A stretch of 64,000 nt of DNA from positions 1-64,000 of the forward strand of contig LXTR01000069.1 of the NCBI GenBank assembly GCA_001683825.1, given 5' to 3'. The notes beneath the pieces were generated by a model. The model saw nothing but the letters and a program-made list of their open reading frames with translations. It searched no databases and was not told the DNA's origin. The position numbers were made by a program, and so were the translations under genes. This DNA comes from Flavobacteriaceae bacterium CP2B (GTDB lineage Bacteria; Bacteroidota; Bacteroidia; Flavobacteriales; Flavobacteriaceae). The stretch's first letter is position 1. The number at the start of each line of letters is the position of its first letter. Below, one piece after another: positions 35,303 through 44,043 of the stretch.

Positions 35303-36549
35303 TGCAGGCAGAAATCATCACCATTGGCGATGAAATCCTTATCGGCCAGATTGTCGATACCAATTCGGCAATAATCGCCAGGGAACTCAACAAGATAGGG
35401 GTTTCGGTCTACCAGATGACTTCCGTACAGGATGAACGGGAACATATCCTGCAGGTACTAAGGGAGGCGGAAGCCAGGGTAGAAGTCGTGATCATTACCG
35501 GGGGGCTTGGGCCCACCAAAGACGACATTACCAAGCGCACCCTGTGTGAATACCTGCAGGATTCCCTGGTGCAGGACCCCGGGGTACTTGCCCATATTGA
35601 GGAACTCTTCCGGAAATATATTTCCACCCCCATCTCGGAAGTCAACCGGAAACAGGCCCTGGTACCCAGCAGGGCAGAGGTATTGCACAACGCCTATGGA
35701 ACGGCCCCCGGGATGTGGATGAAAAACAACGGCACGGTCTTTATTTCCCTGCCCGGGGTACAGTTTGAGATGAAGCAGTTGCTGATCGATAAGGTCATCC
35801 CCAAAATCGGTGCTACTTTTGAACGGCCCTATATCCTGCACAAAACCATCATTACCTATGGGTTGGGGGAGAGCGCTATTGCCGAGCGCATAGAGGATTG
35901 GGAAGACAGGCTTCCTTCCTTTGTGAAACTTGCGTATTTGCCCAACCTCGGAAAAGTGCGCCTGCGCCTCTCGGCCAGGGGCAAATCCCTGGAAGAGCTG
36001 CGCCAGGCTGTCCAGGAGGCTACCCGGGAGCTCTACACGCTTATAGGGGATATCATCCACGGGGAAGAGGAAGAAGATACCATAGAAGCCGGGATCGCCA
36101 AACTCCTTACCGAAAGGAAACAAAGCCTTGCAATAGCCGAAAGCTTTACCGGGGGGCGCATCGCCGGACAGGTTACGGCCATTCCCGGGGCTTCTGCCTA
36201 CTTCAAAGGCAGCATCGTCAGCTATGCCACGCAACTTAAGGTTTCCTTGCTCAAGGTCCCCCCAGGCCTTATCGAGAAGCATTCGGTGGTCAGCAAAGAA
36301 GTGGCTTGTGCGATGGCCCAAAACGTACAAAAAATCATGAACGCTGATTTTGCCGTGGCCACTACCGGCAATGCGGGGCCTGCCAAGGGTGATTCGGATG
36401 CCGATATCGGTACCGTCTATATCGCCATAGCTAGTCCGGGAGCGGTTATTGCCGAGAAATTCCAGATGGGAAACCACCGGGAACGTATCGTGCAAAAATC
36501 AGTGCATAAAGCCTTTGAAATGCTCCTGAAAGAAATTTTAAAATTCTGA
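35302..36549 (+). CDS. cinA: CinA-family nicotinamide-nucleotide amidohydrolase
   Basis: This 415-residue protein has a MoCF-like domain (residues about 1-170, [32 protein letters not shown]) with pyrophosphatase activity. The C-terminal CinA amidase domain (about 255-410) recycles NMN by deamidation. [13 protein letters not shown] replaces the more common ESCTGG with ESFTGG; the catalytic serine is retained. [12 protein letters not shown] and GTVYIAIA complete the domain. It overlaps the Hpt gene by one base. Confidence 0.9.
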   Translation: MQAEIITIGDEILIGQIVDTNSAIIARELNKIGVSVYQMTSVQDEREHILQVLREAEARVEVVIITGGLGPTKDDITKRTLCEYLQDSLVQDPGVLAHIEELFRKYISTPISEVNRKQALVPSRAEVLHNAYGTAPGMWMKNNGTVFISLPGVQFEMKQLLIDKVIPKIGATFERPYILHKTIITYGLGESAIAERIEDWEDRLPSFVKLAYLPNLGKVRLRLSARGKSLEELRQAVQEATRELYTLIGDIIHGEEEEDTIEAGIAKLLTERKQSLAIAESFTGGRIAGQVTAIPGASAYFKGSIVSYATQLKVSLLKVPPGLIEKHSVVSKEVACAMAQNVQKIMNADFAVATTGNAGPAKGDSDADIGTVYIAIASPGAVIAEKFQMGNHRERIVQKSVHKAFEMLLKEILKF

Positions 36550-36557
36550 GCAAGAAT

Positions 36558-36589
36558 TTTGTGCGTCCCATAAAAATGCCATAAATTTG
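36558..36589 (+). promoter_or_regulatory. Promoter of rpmB (minus-33 TTTG, minus-7 TAAATTTG)
   Basis: TTTG (36558-36561), a 20-base spacer and TAAATTTG (36582-36589) form one of the best promoter matches in the window. It leaves a leader of about 28 bases before the rpmB start at 36623. Confidence 0.7.
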
Positions 36590-36622
36590 CAGCCTGTTTT
36601 TAATCAAGTAAAAGATAGCGCG

Positions 36623-36856
36623 ATGTCAAAAGTCTGTGAACTTACGGGAAAGAAGGCGATGGTGGGGAACAATGTGTCTTTCTCTATCAACAAGACCAAA
36701 AGGAGGTTTGATGTAAACCTTTCCAAGAAGCGTTTTTATATTCCTGAAGAGGATCGCTGGGTAACCCTGAAGGTATCCGCCAAGGCGTTGAAGTCCATCA
36801 ACAAAAAAGGCATCTCTGCGGTCTTAAAGGAAGCAAAGAATAAGGGTTTACTATAA
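36623..36856 (+). CDS. rpmB: 50S ribosomal protein L28
   Basis: This 77-residue ribosomal protein starts at MSKVCELTGKK; a longer in-frame start would run through the promoter. GNNVSFSINKTKRRFDVNL and the basic C-terminus are typical. It heads the cluster L28, L33 and DUF4295, with gaps of 24 and 6 bases, followed by ftsY. Confidence 0.95.
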   Translation: MSKVCELTGKKAMVGNNVSFSINKTKRRFDVNLSKKRFYIPEEDRWVTLKVSAKALKSINKKGISAVLKEAKNKGLL

Positions 36857-36880
36857 ACAGGCCAATAAAATTAGTGTACG

Positions 36881-37063
36881 ATGGCAAAAAAAGGTAACAG
36901 GGTTCAGGTGATTTTGGAGTGCACAGAGCACAAGGAGTCGGGGAAACCCGGAACTTCCAGGTATATCACGACCAAGAACAAGAAGAACAGTCCTGATCGG
37001 ATGGAATTGAAAAAATTCAACCCCATCCTGAAGAGAATGACCATTCATAAAGAAATAAAGTAA
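36881..37063 (+). CDS. rpmG: 50S ribosomal protein L33
   Basis: This 60-residue ribosomal protein shows the L33 pattern [34 protein letters not shown]. Only one of the two zinc-ribbon cysteine pairs is hinted at, so it is a largely cysteine-free form. It sits between rpmB and the DUF4295 gene. Confidence 0.94.
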   Translation: MAKKGNRVQVILECTEHKESGKPGTSRYITTKNKKNSPDRMELKKFNPILKRMTIHKEIK

Positions 37064-37069
37064 GAAGTC

Positions 37070-37222
37070 ATGGCAAAGAAGACCGTTGCAACATTACAAA
37101 CCAGCTCTAAACGACTTACCAAGGCCATCAAGATGGTGAAGTCTCCCGAAAGCGGAGCCTATACTTTTGTAGAATCCGTGATGCCTCCGGAACTGGTCAA
37201 CGAATGGCTGTCCAAAAAATAA
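37070..37222 (+). CDS. DUF4295 small protein of the L28-L33 cluster
   Basis: This 50-residue basic protein (MAKKTVATLQTSSKRLTKAI at the start, WLSKK at the end) matches the DUF4295 family, which in Bacteroidota is almost always encoded right after rpmG. A ribosome-associated function has been suggested for this position but is not shown here. It begins 6 bases after the L33 stop and is followed by a terminator. Confidence 0.9.
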   Translation: MAKKTVATLQTSSKRLTKAIKMVKSPESGAYTFVESVMPPELVNEWLSKK

Positions 37223-37244
37223 GCCTGGGCAACCCCAACAGCAC

Positions 37245-37276
37245 AAGCCGCTTTTCAACAAAGGCGGCTTTTTTTA
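37245..37276 (+). terminator. Terminator of the rpmB-rpmG-DUF4295 operon
   Basis: AAGCCGC ... GCGGCTT with a 12-base loop followed by TTTTTT lies 22 bases after the DUF4295 stop. Confidence 0.8.
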
Positions 37277-37362
37277 TGGCATATCCGGCCAACTGTACCC
37301 CGCCCGGGCAACTTCCACAGGTGAAGCTCCCCTCAGGGGGCGGAGTTTCCCCATTACTTTCA

Positions 37363-37370
37363 TATCTTTG
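37363..37370 (+). promoter_or_regulatory. Minus-7 box (TATCTTTG) for ftsY
   Basis: TATCTTTG fits the consensus and lies after the L28-cluster terminator, 22 bases before the ftsY ATG, so ftsY has its own promoter. Confidence 0.5.
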
Positions 37371-37392
37371 AATATCTGATCTCCATCGAAAT

Positions 37393-38355
37393 ATGAGCCT
37401 GTTTAAAAAGATATTTTCCCCCCAGAAGAAAGAAACCCTGGATAAGGGCCTCGAGAAAACCAAAACCAGTTTTTTCACAAAACTCAGTAAGGCTGTCGCC
37501 GGGAAATCAAGGGTTGATGATGATGTGCTGGACAATCTGGAAGAGGTCCTGGTAAGTTCAGATGTGGGGGTAGACACCACCCTCAAGATCATCGATCGGA
37601 TCGAAGCCAGGGTTTCCAGGGATAAGTACATGGGTACCGATGAACTCGACCAGATCCTGCGCGAGGAGATCGCCGGGCTGCTGTCGGAAACCCATTTGGG
37701 GGAGGCGACAGATTTTAACGTACCCCGGGAAGTGCGGCCCTATGTGATTATGGTAGTGGGCGTAAACGGGGTGGGCAAAACCACCACCATTGGGAAATTG
37801 GCACACCAGTTCAAGAAACAGGGACTGAAGGTATTGATCGGTGCTGCTGACACGTTCAGGGCGGCAGCCATAGACCAATTGGAGGTTTGGGCAGAACGCA
37901 CCGGGGTGCCCCTGGTGAAGCAAAAAATGGGTAGTGACCCTGCCTCTGTGGCTTTTGATACACTAAGTGCAGCGAAAAACCAGGATGCAGATGTCGTTTT
38001 GATTGATACGGCAGGCAGGTTGCACAACAAGGTAAACCTCATGAATGAGTTGGGGAAAGTGAAACGTGTCATGAAAAAAGTAGTTGACGACGCCCCCCAC
38101 GAGGTATTGCTGGTGCTGGATGGCTCCACAGGCCAAAATGCCTTCGAACAGGCCAAACAATTTACCAGGGCTACCGAGGTATCTGCGCTGGCTGTGACCA
38201 AATTGGACGGTACGGCCAAGGGGGGGGTAGTGATTGGCATCTCGGACCAATTCCGGATCCCCGTAAAATACATAGGGGTAGGCGAGGGCATGGAAGACCT
38301 CCAGGTTTTTAACAAATATGAGTTTGTCGACTCCTTCTTTAACTTTAAGCCTTGA
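37393..38355 (+). CDS. ftsY: Signal recognition particle receptor FtsY
   Basis: This 320-residue GTPase docks SRP-ribosome complexes at the membrane for co-translational insertion. The short N domain (about 30-100) is followed by the G domain with G1 GVNGVGKT (123-130), the ADTFRAAAIDQL segment, DTAGR, and TKLDGTAKGG. The long acidic A domain of E. coli is absent, as in many Bacteroidota. Its stop overlaps the TTG start of the DUF2911 gene by 3 bases. Confidence 0.96.
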   Translation: MSLFKKIFSPQKKETLDKGLEKTKTSFFTKLSKAVAGKSRVDDDVLDNLEEVLVSSDVGVDTTLKIIDRIEARVSRDKYMGTDELDQILREEIAGLLSETHLGEATDFNVPREVRPYVIMVVGVNGVGKTTTIGKLAHQFKKQGLKVLIGAADTFRAAAIDQLEVWAERTGVPLVKQKMGSDPASVAFDTLSAAKNQDADVVLIDTAGRLHNKVNLMNELGKVKRVMKKVVDDAPHEVLLVLDGSTGQNAFEQAKQFTRATEVSALAVTKLDGTAKGGVVIGISDQFRIPVKYIGVGEGMEDLQVFNKYEFVDSFFNFKP

Positions 38356-39218
38356 ACTCCAGGGTACTCATCCTTTGTTTGCTTTTCACCGGGTATTACT
38401 GTCGCGCCCAGATAGACCACCCCAGAGCTAGTCCGCTGGCACGGGTGGATCAACAGGTCGGGCTTTCCAGGGTTTCGGTCGTTTATTCCCGCCCGGCTGT
38501 GCGCAACCGCAGGATTTTTGGCGGGTTGGTCCCCTATGGCCGCATCTGGCGCGTAGGAGCCAATGAATCTACCAAGTTCTCGATCGATACCCAAATGAAG
38601 GCCAATGGAGAGCCCCTCGCGGCCGGGACCTATGCCCTTTACGCTTTTCCGGGACCCGATAGTTGGGAAATTGTATTCCACAGGGATACAACCCACTGGG
38701 GCGATGGGAGGGAAGCATACGACCCCCGGGCCGATGCATTGCGTTTGGTGGTGCGGCCCGAGAAACTACCCTGTAAACAAGAAAATTTCCTGATCAGTTT
38801 TGACCACATAGACCACAATGGCCTTGAGATGCTTTGGAGCTGGGATGATACCCGGATCCGGGTTGCCCTGGAGGTAAATACCGACCAAAAGATGCGTGGG
38901 GAGATCGCCCGTAAATTGGAGGTTTCCCCCACGGCACAGACCTATTATGAAGCGGCACGCTATTTCCAGGAACAGCGGACAGACCACGGGCTGGCTTTGC
39001 AGTATGTGAGAAAAGCCATTGCCATGGCCGGGGACACCTACTATTTTTACCGGATAAAGTCGCTTATAGAAGCTGCCCTGGGAGATCTGCAGGCCGCCAT
39101 CAATTCTGCCAGGCGGTCCGAAACCCTGGCCGCCGATGAGGGCAAAGATGAATTTGTCCGGATGAACCGGGATAATATACGGCTATGGCAGGCCCGGCTG
39201 GGGAGTGCGCCTGACTGA
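38352..39218 (+). CDS. Exported DUF2911 protein with C-terminal helical repeats
   Basis: This 288-residue protein begins at a TTG that overlaps the ftsY stop (TTGA). A signal peptide covers residues 1-19 (YYCRAQ). The DUF2911 domain (about 22-175) shows GLSRVSVVYSRPAVRNRRIFG, YGRIWRVGANESTKF and AGTYALYAFPG. The C-terminal 100 residues form TPR-like helices (AQTYYEAARYFQEQ...ALQYVRKAIAMAG). DUF2911 proteins are abundant in Bacteroidota and of unknown function. It ends 110 bases before rimO. Confidence 0.82.
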   Translation: MNSRVLILCLLFTGYYCRAQIDHPRASPLARVDQQVGLSRVSVVYSRPAVRNRRIFGGLVPYGRIWRVGANESTKFSIDTQMKANGEPLAAGTYALYAFPGPDSWEIVFHRDTTHWGDGREAYDPRADALRLVVRPEKLPCKQENFLISFDHIDHNGLEMLWSWDDTRIRVALEVNTDQKMRGEIARKLEVSPTAQTYYEAARYFQEQRTDHGLALQYVRKAIAMAGDTYYFYRIKSLIEAALGDLQAAINSARRSETLAADEGKDEFVRMNRDNIRLWQARLGSAPD

Positions 39219-39301
39219 GGTGCTGGCAGTTTCCGGGATTGGTGCCACGGCGGGGATACGTTTTAAAGGGGGGAAGATGGCGTGGTTCAGATTCCAGTTT
39301 G

Positions 39302-39309
39302 TACTTTTG
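39302..39309 (+). promoter_or_regulatory. Minus-7 box (TACTTTTG) for rimO
   Basis: TACTTTTG fits TAnnTTTG and lies 19 bases before the ATG at 39329. This supports that start over longer in-frame alternatives. Confidence 0.45.
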
Positions 39310-39328
39310 CAGCTCATTTAAAAAAGGC

Positions 39329-40630
39329 ATGCGTACAAAGACGACCAAAAAGAATGTAATTAATGTGGTTACCCTGGGGTGCTCCAAGAACGTGTATGAT
39401 TCCGAGGTCCTTATGGGGCAGTTGCGAGCCGGCAACAAGGAGGTGGTACACGAGGAAGAGGGCAATATTGTGGTGATCAATACCTGTGGTTTTATCGCCA
39501 ATGCCAAAGAGGAAAGCGTAAATACCATCCTGGACTTCGTACAGCGCAAAGAGGCCGGGGAAGTAGACAAGGTTTTTGTGACCGGATGCCTCAGTGAGCG
39601 TTATAAGCCCGACCTGGAAAAGGAGATCCCCAATGTGGATGCCTATTTTGGCACCCAGGACCTTCCGCGACTGTTAAAAGCGCTGGGGGCCGACTACAAG
39701 CATGAGCTGATTGGCGAACGCTTGATGACTACCCCAAAAAACTACGCCTACCTGAAGATCGCCGAGGGCTGCGACAGGCCCTGTTCCTTCTGTGCCATCC
39801 CACTAATGCGCGGGAACCACCGCAGCACCCCCATAGAAGAGCTGTTTGCCGAGGCTAAGGCCCTGGCGGCAAAAGGGGTACGGGAACTGATCCTGATTGC
39901 CCAGGACCTTACCTATTACGGACTGGACTTATACAAAAAGCGGGCCCTGGCCGATTTGTTAAGGCGTTTGGTAGAGGTAGAGGGGATAGAATGGATCCGT
40001 CTGCATTACGCCTTTCCCACCGGATTTCCCATGGATGTCATAGAGGTGATGAAAGAAGAACCCAAAATCTGCAACTACCTGGATATTCCGCTGCAGCATA
40101 TTTCGGATCGCATCCTTAAAAGCATGAGGCGGGGGACCACCCAGGAAAAAACCACCCGGCTATTACAGGATATGCGGGCCGCCCTGCCCGAGATGGCTAT
40201 CCGGACCACCCTGATCGTAGGGTACCCCGGTGAAACTGAGGCAGATTTTAACCTGTTGAAGGAATGGGTGCGCGAAATGCGCTTTGAAAGGCTGGGATGC
40301 TTTACCTACAGCCACGAGGAAAACACCCATGCCTACCTTTTGGAAGACGATGTCCCGGAAGCGGAGAAACAGCGAAGGGCCGCCGAGATCATGGATGTAC
40401 AGGCACAGATTTCCTGGGAGCTGAACCAGGCCAAAGTGGGAAAGACTTTTAGGTGCATGATTGACCGTAAAGAAGGCAACTTTTTCGTGGGAAGGACCGA
40501 ATATGATTCCCCGGATGTGGACAACGAGGTGCTTGTTGATGCCAGTAAGTATTACCTCAAAACCGGGGAGTTTGTTACGGTTGAGATCATTGAGGCAGCC
40601 GACTTTGACCTCTATGGCAAACCGGTGTAA
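39329..40630 (+). CDS. rimO: Ribosomal protein S12 methylthiotransferase RimO
   Basis: This 433-residue radical-SAM enzyme adds a methylthio group to an aspartate of ribosomal protein S12. The N-terminal UPF0004 domain holds the auxiliary 4Fe-4S cysteines C18, C53 and C87. The radical SAM CxxxCxxC is C148, C152 and C155 in GCDRPCSFCAIP. A TRAM domain forms the C-terminus (GKTFRCMIDRKEGNFFVGR). GCSKNVYDSEVLMG and CDRPCSFC match RimO rather than MiaB. It follows ftsY/DUF2911, an order common in this phylum. Confidence 0.95.
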   Translation: MRTKTTKKNVINVVTLGCSKNVYDSEVLMGQLRAGNKEVVHEEEGNIVVINTCGFIANAKEESVNTILDFVQRKEAGEVDKVFVTGCLSERYKPDLEKEIPNVDAYFGTQDLPRLLKALGADYKHELIGERLMTTPKNYAYLKIAEGCDRPCSFCAIPLMRGNHRSTPIEELFAEAKALAAKGVRELILIAQDLTYYGLDLYKKRALADLLRRLVEVEGIEWIRLHYAFPTGFPMDVIEVMKEEPKICNYLDIPLQHISDRILKSMRRGTTQEKTTRLLQDMRAALPEMAIRTTLIVGYPGETEADFNLLKEWVREMRFERLGCFTYSHEENTHAYLLEDDVPEAEKQRRAAEIMDVQAQISWELNQAKVGKTFRCMIDRKEGNFFVGRTEYDSPDVDNEVLVDASKYYLKTGEFVTVEIIEAADFDLYGKPV

Positions 40631-40653
40631 CCGGGCAGACCCAGGGTGGCGGG

Positions 40654-41169
40654 TCACATATTTACAAAAGTATGAGCGGCATTGGGGATGCCCGTAAGGT
40701 CTTCTTCCGTCTCATTGAGCAAAATACCGTGCTCTACAAAAGCCTTTAAATTGGCCAGCCAGAACGTCCAGCCATTGCTGCAGCCCACATAGGTATTCAT
40801 TTTGGTTTCCTCGTCAGTGGGGATGTCGTACTGCCGCAGGCTGACCAGCACCTTCTCCCCGGCCGGTTTGAGGCTTACCGACACGGTACAGGGCCCGGCA
40901 AATGTAAAGACAAAACGGTCGCGTCCATTGGCTTCCAGCACCTTGCCGCTTTCACGGCCGTCCCAATTGTGCCATTCCCAGGTATAGCGGTCTCCGGCAT
41001 CCACATAAGCGCCTTCCTGCCGCTGACCGCCCGAGGCCATGGTGTAGGTAGCCCGGCGCAAGAACCAGGAACAAATGCCGGCTTCGGTGGCCCAGCAGTC
41101 ATACAATTGCTCCAAGGGGGCCTTGATGTAAATTTGCTTGCAAAATGCATCGAATTGAAGGGGGTCCAT
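40654..41169 (-). CDS. SRPBCC (AHSA1-like) domain protein
   Basis: This 171-residue protein has the START/Bet v 1-like fold of the AHSA1 group: IYIKAPLEQLYDCWATEAGICSWFLR near the N-terminus and GWTFWLANLKAFVEHG near the C-terminus. These bind hydrophobic ligands or Hsp90-like partners; the role here is unknown. It is the last gene of a minus-strand set and begins 5 bases after the stop of the serine hydrolase gene. Confidence 0.85.
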   Translation of the reverse strand: MDPLQFDAFCKQIYIKAPLEQLYDCWATEAGICSWFLRRATYTMASGGQRQEGAYVDAGDRYTWEWHNWDGRESGKVLEANGRDRFVFTFAGPCTVSVSLKPAGEKVLVSLRQYDIPTDEETKMNTYVGCSNGWTFWLANLKAFVEHGILLNETEEDLTGIPNAAHTFVNM

Positions 41170-41174
41170 GGGGA

Positions 41175-42311
41175 TTATTGTTTGCGGTTTCTTTCTATCT
41201 CGTACAATTCCCTGCCCAGGGCTGCCAGGAAAGGGATGCCGATCTCTTCGTATTCGTACAGGTTATCGTTAAAGATCCCATCGCTATTGACCAGGATGGT
41301 GGCCGTGAGCAGGAACTCCACCCCGTTCTCCGTATCCTGTATATAGGCGCAGTCTGTAAGTGTTCCGTAGGCAAAGCCCACCTTGTTGTAGATTTTAATG
41401 TGGGCGGGGATAGGGCCCCGTTGGTCCCCGAACATAAAAAACTTACAATAACTATCATAGTACTCCGGTGCGTCATACCCGGCATCTCTGGGTAGCAGTT
41501 GCATGGCATTCAAAAGGAAGGACCGCTGTGCCCCGCTTATATGGAACCGCTGGTTTTCGTCAAAATTTTGGGGGAAGATGACCCTTTTTAGTACGGCGTG
41601 CTGTGCATTGATGGGGTAATAATTCTTCAGACTGAAATCAAAGGGCTCCAGGTAGAGGGAATCCTCTTCATAATAGCCTTTGCCTTTTTGAATGCCTTTG
41701 AGCTTCAATGGGAGCGGGGCTTTGTTGATAGTGGGTTTGGTCGGGGCGGTGGTACTGTCGTTCAGGTAGACCAGCAGGGGTTTGGTCGCAACGTCATCGG
41801 AATGTTCGCCCAGGCGGTGGGAGATGCGCACCGGGACCACACCTTTCCTGTGCAGGCGCAGGTTGATGGTATCTTGCCCCAACAGTTCGATAAGGCGGTT
41901 GTTGGCATTATTGTCACTTACGGCAAACACCCGTGTGATGTCCTGTGCGAAGGAGGTATCGAGCGTATCTCCCTCTACATAAAAGCGGGTATTCAGGTCC
42001 AGGCTATCGGTCTCATGCAACCGTTCCAGGGCAAGGACGGCGATGGGGAGTTTAACGGTACTGGCAGGATAAAAATACTGCTCCGGGTCCAGGCGAAAGC
42101 TGAAATCGGTCATTACCGGCCTGCCGTCCTGACGTTGAATCCGCGAAAAGAGCACCTGAACCTCATACGTTTCCGGATCTTCCATCACCCTACTTATTTT
42201 AGGGTCTTCCGAGGCCAGGGCCTGACGTAGCGGGTCCGTTTCACGCTGTGGCTCCCCACACGCTTTAAGGGCGAATATAAGGCTCAGGAATACAAGGCTG
42301 TTTTGTTTCAA
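41175..42311 (-). CDS. Class A beta-lactamase-like serine hydrolase lipoprotein
   Basis: This 378-residue protein has a lipoprotein signal (LIFALKAC, Cys18). The beta-lactamase/D-Ala-D-Ala-type fold has the SxxK motif S84-TVK-K87 and SDN at 132-134 (VFAVSDNNANN). In place of the KTG triad it has KVG (IYNKVGFAYG). The omega-loop glutamate cannot be placed with confidence. Activity may be peptidase- or esterase-like, or absent as a true beta-lactamase. Such proteins in Bacteroidota are usually annotated as serine hydrolases. It sits in a four-gene set with two SRPBCC genes. Confidence 0.82.
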   Translation of the reverse strand: MKQNSLVFLSLIFALKACGEPQRETDPLRQALASEDPKISRVMEDPETYEVQVLFSRIQRQDGRPVMTDFSFRLDPEQYFYPASTVKLPIAVLALERLHETDSLDLNTRFYVEGDTLDTSFAQDITRVFAVSDNNANNRLIELLGQDTINLRLHRKGVVPVRISHRLGEHSDDVATKPLLVYLNDSTTAPTKPTINKAPLPLKLKGIQKGKGYYEEDSLYLEPFDFSLKNYYPINAQHAVLKRVIFPQNFDENQRFHISGAQRSFLLNAMQLLPRDAGYDAPEYYDSYCKFFMFGDQRGPIPAHIKIYNKVGFAYGTLTDCAYIQDTENGVEFLLTATILVNSDGIFNDNLYEYEEIGIPFLAALGRELYEIERNRKQ

Positions 42312-42322
42312 AGGGCAATGTG

Positions 42323-42577
42323 TTACGTGGCCGGGTCCCCGTCTTCATATATTTCACCGCGGTGGGGGCGCAGGGCATCCCTCACACCGGGCATCTGGCC
42401 TTCCTCTACCACCATAAACGCCAGGCTGTGCATGCTGCTTAGGTCTTTATGTCCCGTGATATCCAGGCTTAATTCAGACCCTGCAATGTATTCCTTGAGG
42501 TGCAGCTGGTGGTGGCGGGCTACTTCACGGGCTGTAGGCCCCCTGAAATCCCATATAAGTTTTATTTTTCTACTCAA
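42323..42577 (-). CDS. Small conserved protein of unknown function
   Basis: This 84-residue protein has no signal or membrane segment. LIWDFRGPTAREVARHHQLHLKEY at the start and HSLAFMVVEEGQMPGVRDALRPHRG at the end look like a small alpha/beta fold. The histidine cluster (ARHHQLHL) is notable. It is placed tightly between an SRPBCC gene (11 bases) and the serine hydrolase gene (11 bases), so it is almost certainly expressed with them. I recognise no characterised relative. Confidence 0.75.
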   Translation of the reverse strand: MSRKIKLIWDFRGPTAREVARHHQLHLKEYIAGSELSLDITGHKDLSSMHSLAFMVVEEGQMPGVRDALRPHRGEIYEDGDPAT

Positions 42578-42588
42578 TGGCCTGGGCT

Positions 42589-43047
42589 TTACGGTTGGGA
42601 TGCTACAGAGGTCCCTCGCTCGGCAAAGGCCTTAAAATCTTCTGCATATTTGCGGGACTGCTTTTTAAAGGCGCCTGGCATCAGGAATGCCATCGCCTTC
42701 ATGAAAAATCCTGAAAACTCAAATTCAGACTCCGAAATCCATCGGGTAGTATGGGCGTCTACTTCCTCGAAATAATTTTTCTGGATATTGTGGACTCCCT
42801 TTGCATCGTAGGTAGCGTGAAATTCTTCCGGCATATTGCGTTTGATGATGGTTTCAATCAAGACCATTTCCCGCTTTCCCATCCTGTAATGCAATTCCGT
42901 CTTGGCCCCTTCCTGCCCGGCCTTGCCGGAACATAACTGGTAGTGGGTAAGGCCGCGTTGCCAGTGCTTCATATTCTCCGGGTCATCGAGTTTCCGGATG
43001 AACTGCTCCCTGGGCAGGGCGATGGTAATTTCAGTACGGTACTTCAT
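42589..43047 (-). CDS. SRPBCC family protein
   Basis: This 152-residue Bet v 1-like protein has the pattern MKYRTEITIALPREQFIRKL, then MKHWQRGLTHYQLCSG and a C-terminal long helix (FKKQSRKYAEDFKAFAER). It probably binds a hydrophobic ligand. It is the first gene of the minus-strand set 43047-40654, which also includes a second SRPBCC gene, the 84-residue protein and the serine hydrolase. Confidence 0.85.
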   Translation of the reverse strand: MKYRTEITIALPREQFIRKLDDPENMKHWQRGLTHYQLCSGKAGQEGAKTELHYRMGKREMVLIETIIKRNMPEEFHATYDAKGVHNIQKNYFEEVDAHTTRWISESEFEFSGFFMKAMAFLMPGAFKKQSRKYAEDFKAFAERGTSVASQP

Positions 43048-43115
43048 GGTGCTACTAATGTAGTAAATTATGGGTTTTTGGATAATAAAAATGTGTTAAT
43101 GAGCCCTGCATCCGC

Positions 43116-43145
43116 TTGTGCAACTTGTGCTTATTGTTATTTTTG
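43116..43145 (+). promoter_or_regulatory. Promoter of the foldase operon (minus-33 TTG, minus-7 TATTTTTG)
   Basis: TTG (43116-43118), a 19-base spacer and TATTTTTG (43138-43145) fit the Bacteroidota promoter well. The minus-7 box ends 4 bases before the ATG at 43150, so the transcript would be nearly leaderless. Confidence 0.65.
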
Positions 43146-43149
43146 CCCA

Positions 43150-44043
43150 ATGCAGTTCTTAAAAAGAGATGTAAACCGCGTCCTTTTCCTCTTTGTGTTG
43201 CTCACGGCCTCCCTTGGCTTTGTTTCCTGTTCCTCGTTTTGGAAAAAGGATAACGAAAAGGAAGCTTTGGCCAGGGTGGGGGACATTTACTTGTACCGGG
43301 ATGACGTGCAGGCCCTGCTGAATGACACCATGTCCGAGCAGGACAGCGCCTCCTTTGTGACCAATTACATCAACAACTGGGCGGCCAGGCAGCTATTGCT
43401 TTCCAAGGCCAGGATCAACCTGCCCGAACAGCAGCTCCTGGAATTTGACCGTTTGGTGGAGGATTACCGGACTGATTTGTATACCCGCGCCTACAAGGAA
43501 GCCCTGGTACAGCAGAAAGAAGATACGACCATCAGCCGGTGGGAATTAGAGCAATTCTATGAAGAGGAGCAGGAGAATTTTAAGCTCAAGGAAAAACTGG
43601 TACAGCTACGTTTTATAGAACTCCCCAGACAATTCCTGAACAAGGATGAGGTAATCAGCAGGCTGAAGCGCTTTAACCAGGAGGATATGGCGTATCTGGA
43701 CTCGGTAGGGGTGCAGTTCAGGAAGCTTAATTTTAACGATTCGCTTTGGGTGCCGGTGTCCCGTGTCATTCGCGAAATCCCTCCCCTGAACTACGAGAAC
43801 GAGAAGGCCTACTTAAAAAAATCACAATTTTTTGAAATGGAGGATTCATTGGGGGTATATTTGGCAAAGGTTGGCGATATCCTCGATGTCAACGACATAG
43901 CCCCCCTGGATTATATCGAACCCACCATTCGCACGGTGCTGCTCAACCGCAGGAAATTGGAGTATATTAGGAAATTGGAAATTGAGATCATAGATGAAGC
44001 AACGAAGCAAAAGGAGTTTGAGGTATATGAGAACGTTCAGTAA
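43150..44043 (+). CDS. Periplasmic foldase-like lipoprotein lacking a PPIase domain
   Basis: This 297-residue protein has a lipoprotein signal ending GFVSCSS. A helical region (about 35-200) resembles the N-terminal chaperone part of SurA/PpiD-type proteins (ALARVGDIYLYRDDVQALL, FYEEEQENFKLKEKLVQLR). No rotamase-type parvulin domain with its histidine and glycine signatures can be found. It is followed by a true two-domain foldase that overlaps it by 17 bases. It may act as a holdase for outer-membrane proteins, which is an inference. The start at 43150 agrees with the promoter position. Confidence 0.75.
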   Translation: MQFLKRDVNRVLFLFVLLTASLGFVSCSSFWKKDNEKEALARVGDIYLYRDDVQALLNDTMSEQDSASFVTNYINNWAARQLLLSKARINLPEQQLLEFDRLVEDYRTDLYTRAYKEALVQQKEDTTISRWELEQFYEEEQENFKLKEKLVQLRFIELPRQFLNKDEVISRLKRFNQEDMAYLDSVGVQFRKLNFNDSLWVPVSRVIREIPPLNYENEKAYLKKSQFFEMEDSLGVYLAKVGDILDVNDIAPLDYIEPTIRTVLLNRRKLEYIRKLEIEIIDEATKQKEFEVYENVQ

